Below are positions 59,183-64,000 of a stretch of DNA of 64,000 bases, one piece after another. This DNA is from Cynocephalus volans (taxonomy: Eukaryota; Chordata; Mammalia; Dermoptera; Cynocephalidae), in the NCBI RefSeq assembly GCF_027409185.1, contig NC_084478.1, positions 81,079,624 to 81,143,623 on the forward strand. Direction: 5' to 3'. The notes below the pieces were generated by a model. It was given only the letters and a program-made list of their open reading frames with translations, searched no databases and had not been told where the DNA came from. Numbering within the stretch: position 1 is the stretch's first letter; each line of letters opens with the position of its first letter. The translations under genes were made by a program, and so were the position numbers.

Positions 59183-61472
59183 TATGTGCCTGAGCTTTTT
59201 TTGTTGTGGGAATTTTTTAATCATTAATTCAATTTCTTTTAGTTGTTACACATTTATTCAGATTTTCTATTTTTTCTTGAGTTAGTTTTGGTATTGTGTG
59301 TCTTTCTAGGAATATGTCCATTACATCTAGGTATGGAATTTGTTGGCACACAGTTGTTCCTAGTATATTCCCTCATGCTCCCTTTTATTTCTGTAAGTTT
59401 GGTGGTAATATCCCCACCGTCATTCCTGATTTTAGTAATTTGAGTCTTCTCTCTCTTTCTCTCCCTCGCTTTTTTTCTTGGTGAGTCTATACCTAAAGTT
59501 TTGTCAATTTTGCTGAGCTTTTCAGAGAACCAAGTTTTAGTTTCACTGATTTTTCTCTGTTTTTAAAAATTCTTTATTACATTTATTTTTGCTCTATTTT
59601 GTATTATTTCCTTTCTTCTGTTTGCTTTGGGGTTAGTTTGCTCTTCTTAAGGTGTGATCTTTCTTTTTTTTTTTTAAACAGAAATTTGCAGCTATAAATT
59701 TCCCTTTAAGTACTGCTTTCATTGCATTCCATCAGTTTTGGCTTTTGTTTTTGTTTTCATTCATCTTAAAGTATTTCTAATGTCCCTTGTGATTTTTTTT
59801 AACCCACTTGTTATTTAGGAGTGTGTTGTTTAATTTCCACATATTTGTGAATTCCTCAAATTTCCTTCTTTTATTGATTTCTAATTTCCTTCCTTTCCAT
59901 CTAATTTAATTCCAAGGTACTTTGAATGGTTGTAATCCTTTTAAATTTATTGAGATTTGTTTTGTGGCCTAACATATGTTCTATCCTGGAAAATGTTCCA
60001 TGTGCACTTGAGAAAAATATATATTCTGCTCTAGTTGATTTATCATATTGTTCAAATCATCTTTCTTTGTTGATCTTCTGTCTAGTTGTATCCACTATTG
60101 AAAGTGGGGTATGTCTTTAACTATTATTGTTGAGTTGTTTATTTCTCTCTTCAGTTCTTCAGTTTTTGCTTCATGAATTTTGGTGCTCTGTTGTTAAGTT
60201 CACATATATTTATAATTTTGTCTATTATAGTATAGCCACTCCAGCTTTCTTTTGGTTACTGTATGCATTATATAATTTTCACACTCCTTTTACTTTCAAC
60301 CTATGGTGTCTTTGAATTTAAAATATTTCTCTTATGACAACATATAGTTGAATTAAATTTTTAAATCCATTATGCTAATCTCTAACTTTTAATTGGAGTG
60401 TTTAATCATTTACATTGATGAGGCATGGTCTACATATGCCATGTTGCTATTTGTTTTCTATATATCTTGTGGTTTTTTGTTCCTCTATTCTTCCATTCCT
60501 GCCTTCTTTTTATTAAATAGATATCTTCTAGTGTACCTTTTTAATTTCCTTGATGTTAGTTTAAATATATAAAAACTTATTAATATGCATACATAAATAT
60601 GTGTGTGTATGTGTTTGTGTGTGTTATTTGCTTAGTTGTTGCCTGGGGATTTCAATGAACATCTTAACTTTTAACAATACAGTTTGGATTAGTGCCAACT
60701 TAACTTCAATAATATACAAATACTTTGCTCCTATACAGCTTCATTCCCACACTCCTTTTCTGTGTTGTTATTGTCATACAAATTACATCTTTATACACTG
60801 TACATTTATCAATGTGTATTTATAATTATTGCCTTATGCAGCTGCCTTTTAAATCACACAGGAGAAAGAAAGAGTTACAAGGGAAAGTACATTTGTACTT
60901 TTATATTTACTTATGTAGTGACCCTTGCTGGTGGTCTATATTTCTTCATGTGGATTCAAGTTACTGCCTAGTATCCTTTCATTTTCGCCGTAAGGATTTC
61001 CTTTAGTATTTCTTATAGGGCAAGTTTAGCATTTCTTGTAGCAAAGGATTCTCTCAGTGTTTATCTGTAAATGCCTTAATTTCCCTTTCATTTTTGATGA
61101 ATAGTTTTGCAGGATATAGAATTCTTGGTTGACTTTTTTTTCTTTTAGTACTTTAATATATTATCTCATTGCCTTCTGGCATCCAAGGTTTCTGATTAGA
61201 AGCTGGCCATTAATCTTTTTGAGGATTCCTTGTATGTGATGAGTTATTTCTCTCTTGCTGCTTTCAAGTTCTGTCTCTGTCTTTGGCTTTGGCAGTTTAT
61301 GATGTGTCTCAGTGTGAAACTCTTTGAGTTGATCCTACTCAGAGTTTATTGAGCTTCTTGGATGCCTATACCAATGTATTTCATCAAATTTGGGAAGTCT
61401 TGGGCCATTATGTCTTCAAATATTCTTTCTGTTCCTTTCTCTCCTCTCCTTCTGACACTCTCATTATGTGTA

Positions 61473-61554
61473 CAAGGGGTCTTCAAAAAGTTTATGAAAA
61501 GATTAGTATTATCTTTTAATTCCATTTTTCCATGAACTTTTTGAGGTACCTTTG
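61473..61554. mobile_element. Mariner MITE, second, diverged copy
   Basis: 82 bp with the same ends as the copy at 59102 ('caaggggtcttcaaaaagtt' and 'ccatgaactttttgaggtac'). The terminal repeats carry several mismatches. TA precedes it and a mutated 'ga' follows. Confidence 0.85.
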
Positions 61555-61803
61555 GATGTTGGTAAGCTTGATATTGTCACATAGGTCTCTGAAGCTCTGT
61601 TCATTTTTCTTTATTCTTTTTTCTTTCTGTTCCTTAGACTGGATAATATCAACTGACCTGTCTTCAAGTTTGCTGATTCTTTCTTCTGCCTGCTGAAATC
61701 TGCTATTGAACCCCTCTAGTGAATCTTTATTCCAGTTACTGTACTTTCTGACTACAGAATTTCTATCTGGTTTTAAAAAACAATTTCTGTCTCTTTATTG
61801 ATA

Positions 61804-62921
61804 TAGTAGTCCCCTTTATCTGTGGGGGAAACATTCCAAGATCGCCAGTAAATTTCTAAAACTGTGGATAGTACCAAACCCTATACAAGTATATGTGTTG
61901 CCACATAGTGCCAGAGTTAATCTTTCCTTCCATGTTTTATGCCTGGCTGTCTCCTTTGCACTTTTATTAATGCAGATTATATTGGGCATCTTCTTTCAGA
62001 TGAGCCCAGTTTTATCGCAATTGAAGACTTGCTATGAGTGATATCTTTTCTCCTCAATCGACTTCTTCAACTCTCTTGGAAATGTGGCAACGGCTTCTTC
62101 ATCAGCAGACACAACCTGTCCAGTACTTTTTATATTTTTTAGTCCAAACCTATTCCTGAATCTGTGTAACCATCCCTTACTTGCAGTAAATAGCATCGTG
62201 TCACTCATCCCAGGGGATCCTTTGCTGAAGTCTTTGTATAGGCTCAATGCTTTCTGGAACAAAACGTTGCTGTCAATCGATACATGTTTTCTCTTCATAT
62301 TTTCCACCCACAAATTTAATGCCTTTTCCATCTTAACTAAGCACTTATCGTGCACTGTGGCTGTAATTTTTTCAATTTGAGGTGCAACAGCAAAACTAGC
62401 ATGAATTTCTTTTTCCTTCTTCACAATTTTATAGATAGAAGGTTTGTTCTTACTGAAGATCTTAGCAACCTCAGGACACAATTTTTTTTTCTTTTCCTTA
62501 TTAAGTCAAGAACTTTCACCTTTTCATTTAAAGGAAGCAATCCGTGGCTTTTGTTTGGCATATCTAAATTGCCAGCATTGCTACTCTTGTGCTTTGTGGC
62601 CATTATTAAGTAAAATAAGGGTTACTTGAACACAAGCACTGTGATACTGTGACAGCCAATTTAATAACTGAGATAGCTACTGAGTATCTAATGGGTGGAT
62701 AGTGTATATGGTGTGGATATACTGAAAAAGGGATGATTCACATCTTGGGCAGGATGGACTGGGACAGCCTGAGGTTTCATCATGCTACTCAGTATGGCAC
62801 ACAATTTAAAGCTTATGAATTGTTTATTTCTGGAATTGTCCATTTAATATTTTTGAACCGTGATGGACTGTGGGTAACTGAAACTGTGGAACCTGAAACT
62901 GTGGATAAGGGGAAACTACCA
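61804..62921 (-). mobile_element. Tigger (pogo-family) DNA transposon, internally deleted
   Basis: The ends are 'tagtagtccccttta'-type text (61804; 'agtagtcccctttatctgtg') and 'tggataaggggaaactacca' (to 62921), an imperfect inverted repeat. TA duplications sit at 61802-61803 and 62922-62923. The 1.1 kb element keeps the 5' part of the transposase gene on the minus strand and lacks most of the catalytic domain. Confidence 0.9.
61970..62603 (-). pseudogene. Tigger transposase pseudogene (TIGD1-like, CENP-B-type N-terminus)
   Basis: On the minus strand from an ATG at 62603: 'KSSNAGNLDMPNK', 'LPLNEKVKVLDLIRK', then after a frameshift near 62480 'EVAKIFSKNKPSIYKIVKKE', 'DKCLVKMEKALNLWVE', 'FTASKGWLHRFRNRFGL'. 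This is the pogo/CENP-B-type DNA-binding half: an N-terminal helix-turn-helix followed by the second HTH domain. Close to 62035 a stop interrupts it; shortly after, a decayed 'QVFNCD' marks the first catalytic Asp region of the DDE nuclease. The rest of the catalytic domain is deleted. It cannot encode an active transposase. It resembles the family from which the human gene TIGD1 derives. Confidence 0.9.
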
Positions 62922-63134
62922 TATTCTTTATTTGGTGATACTTTTAAAAACACTTTCCTTTAATATTTTGTACATATTTAAAATAGCTGATTTAAAGCCT
63001 TTGTCTACTAATTCCAATGTTTGGATGTCCTCAGGGTCAGTTTATGTTGATTGATTTCTTTCCCTATATATTGGCCATACTTTCTTGTTTCTTTGCATTT
63101 CTTATAATTTGTTGAAAACTGGACATTTAAGTGA

Positions 63135-63469
63135 TAGTTGGTCCTCTGTATCAGTGGGTTCTGCATCTGTGGATTCAAACAACCATGGATAGAAAATATT
63201 CAAGGAAAAATTTGCATCTGTACTGAACATGTATAGACTTTTTTGGGTCATTATTCCTTAAATAATACAGTATAACAACTATTTACATATAATTTACATT
63301 GTATCAGGTATTGTAAGTAATCTAGAGATGATTTAAAATATATGGGAGGGTGTGTATATGTTATATGCAAACACTACACCATTTTATATCAGGGACTTGA
63401 GCATCTGTGGATTTTGGTATCCATGGGAGGTCCTGGAACCAATCCCCCATGGATATCAAGGGATGACTG
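63135..63469. mobile_element. MER2 DNA transposon, full length
   Basis: It runs from 'agttggtcctctgtatcagtgg' to 'ggatatcaagggatgactg', with the interior 'aatacagtataacaactatttacat' and 'gtaatctagagatgatttaaaatat'. This is the complete MER2 order, about 335 bp, non-coding and pogo-like. TA follows at 63470-63471; the left TA is mutated to GA. Confidence 0.95.
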
Positions 63470-64000
63470 TACATAATGTAGTAACTCTGGAAATTAATTT
63501 TCCCCCATCCCCAGAGTTTGTTATTGCTGATGGTGTTGTTTAGTGACTTTAGTCTGCATTCTTTGTCATGTGTGGTCACTGAAGTCTCTGCTTATTAGCT
63601 TAGTGGTCACCTAATGATTGGACAGAGATTTCCTTAAACTCCCGGAACTAGTGAGTGAGTCTCCCAGTCTTTACCAAGATGCTCTGTGTGGGTGTTGGGG
63701 ACAAGCCCTCAAAATTCAGCCATGTAGTTGAGTTGACAACTCTGTCTTAGCACTTCACTTGTGCAGAGCTTGAAGGTCAGCCAGAGGTGAAAATTTAGGC
63801 CTTTCTCAGGTCTTTTCTGAGCATGTGTACAGCCTTGGGCATGTATACCACCCTGTGCCTATGAATGACCTTCTAGAGTCCCAGGAATATGTTGGAGCTT
63901 TTCAAAGCCCCTATGACACCTCATTTCCTAGCTTTTACACTTAAGCTTTTTGGTTAGTTTGATGTTAGCCCCAACTGTTATCTACTGCCTCAGGCAGTTG

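Larger units (their letters stand above)
55486..64000 (-). mobile_element. Long old L1 (L1M-type), antisense, with many later insertions
   Basis: Left to right on the plus strand it runs from L1 3' UTR (about 55486-55840) through ORF2 C-terminus (to about 58440), reverse transcriptase/endonuclease text (59270-60110), then upstream L1 sequence continuing past 63480 to the window edge. Landmarks: 'cccttggcaagcactaatg', 'gaccttgcattcttgggataaatcc'-like text at 58240, 'gagtcttctctctctttctc' at 59440. Coordinates enclose the nested insertions listed separately. Dead: frequent stops and indels, and an ORF2 deletion near 58205. Confidence 0.8.

Overview
This is a non-coding-rich piece of a placental mammal genome. 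Its only protein-coding content is the 3' end of HDAC8, on the minus strand. The penultimate coding exon is at 35998-36103. The terminal exon is at 13741 down to about 13180, with only 23 coding bases (13719-13741), the stop codon, a 3' UTR of about 540 bp and an AATAAA signal. The exons join in frame with GT-AG splice sites, separated by a 22.3 kb intron. Bases 1 to about 13180 lie downstream of the gene. Bases 36104-64000 are the start of the next intron upstream, which is at least 27.9 kb. HDAC8 is X-linked in placental mammals, so this is probably X chromosome sequence.

Organism: there is no Alu, B1/B2, carnivore or ruminant SINE. The lineage-specific SINEs are tRNA-derived: an isoleucine-tRNA-like family, and a second family with a clean A box and B box. 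To my recollection this matches the CYN SINEs of colugos (Dermoptera, such as Galeopterus). I put about 70% on colugo. The assignment rests on memory of repeat families, not on a search.

Layout: 1-13.2 kb is intergenic, with MIRs and several L1s (2865-4808 keeps its target-site duplication; 5130-6957 sits inside an older L1). 13.2-13.7 kb is the HDAC8 terminal exon. 13.8-36 kb is the last intron, packed with L1 and L2, a twin-primed L1 inside an L2 (24699-25756), an internally deleted L1 with a repeated 5' UTR (25955-28680) and a CR1/L3 relic (33030-33640). 36.1-55.4 kb is fairly unique intron with MIR, L2, a long unclassified old repeat (40.1-42.7 kb), two solo MaLR LTRs with target-site duplications (45052-45450, 49084-49503) and several stretches that look like conserved regulatory DNA. 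55.5-64 kb is one long antisense old L1 that later acquired a tRNA-half-sized insertion, a SINE, a twin-primed L1, an 81 bp L1 tail, another old repeat, two mariner MITEs, a Tigger element with a dead transposase, and MER2.

I found no sign of an undescribed gene system. The most notable items are the 38 bp tRNA-half-like insertion with a 19 bp target-site duplication, a perfect mariner palindrome able to fold as a pre-miRNA-like hairpin inside the HDAC8 transcript, and the layered, datable insertions. Nearly all short ORFs in the window are chance or repeat-derived.
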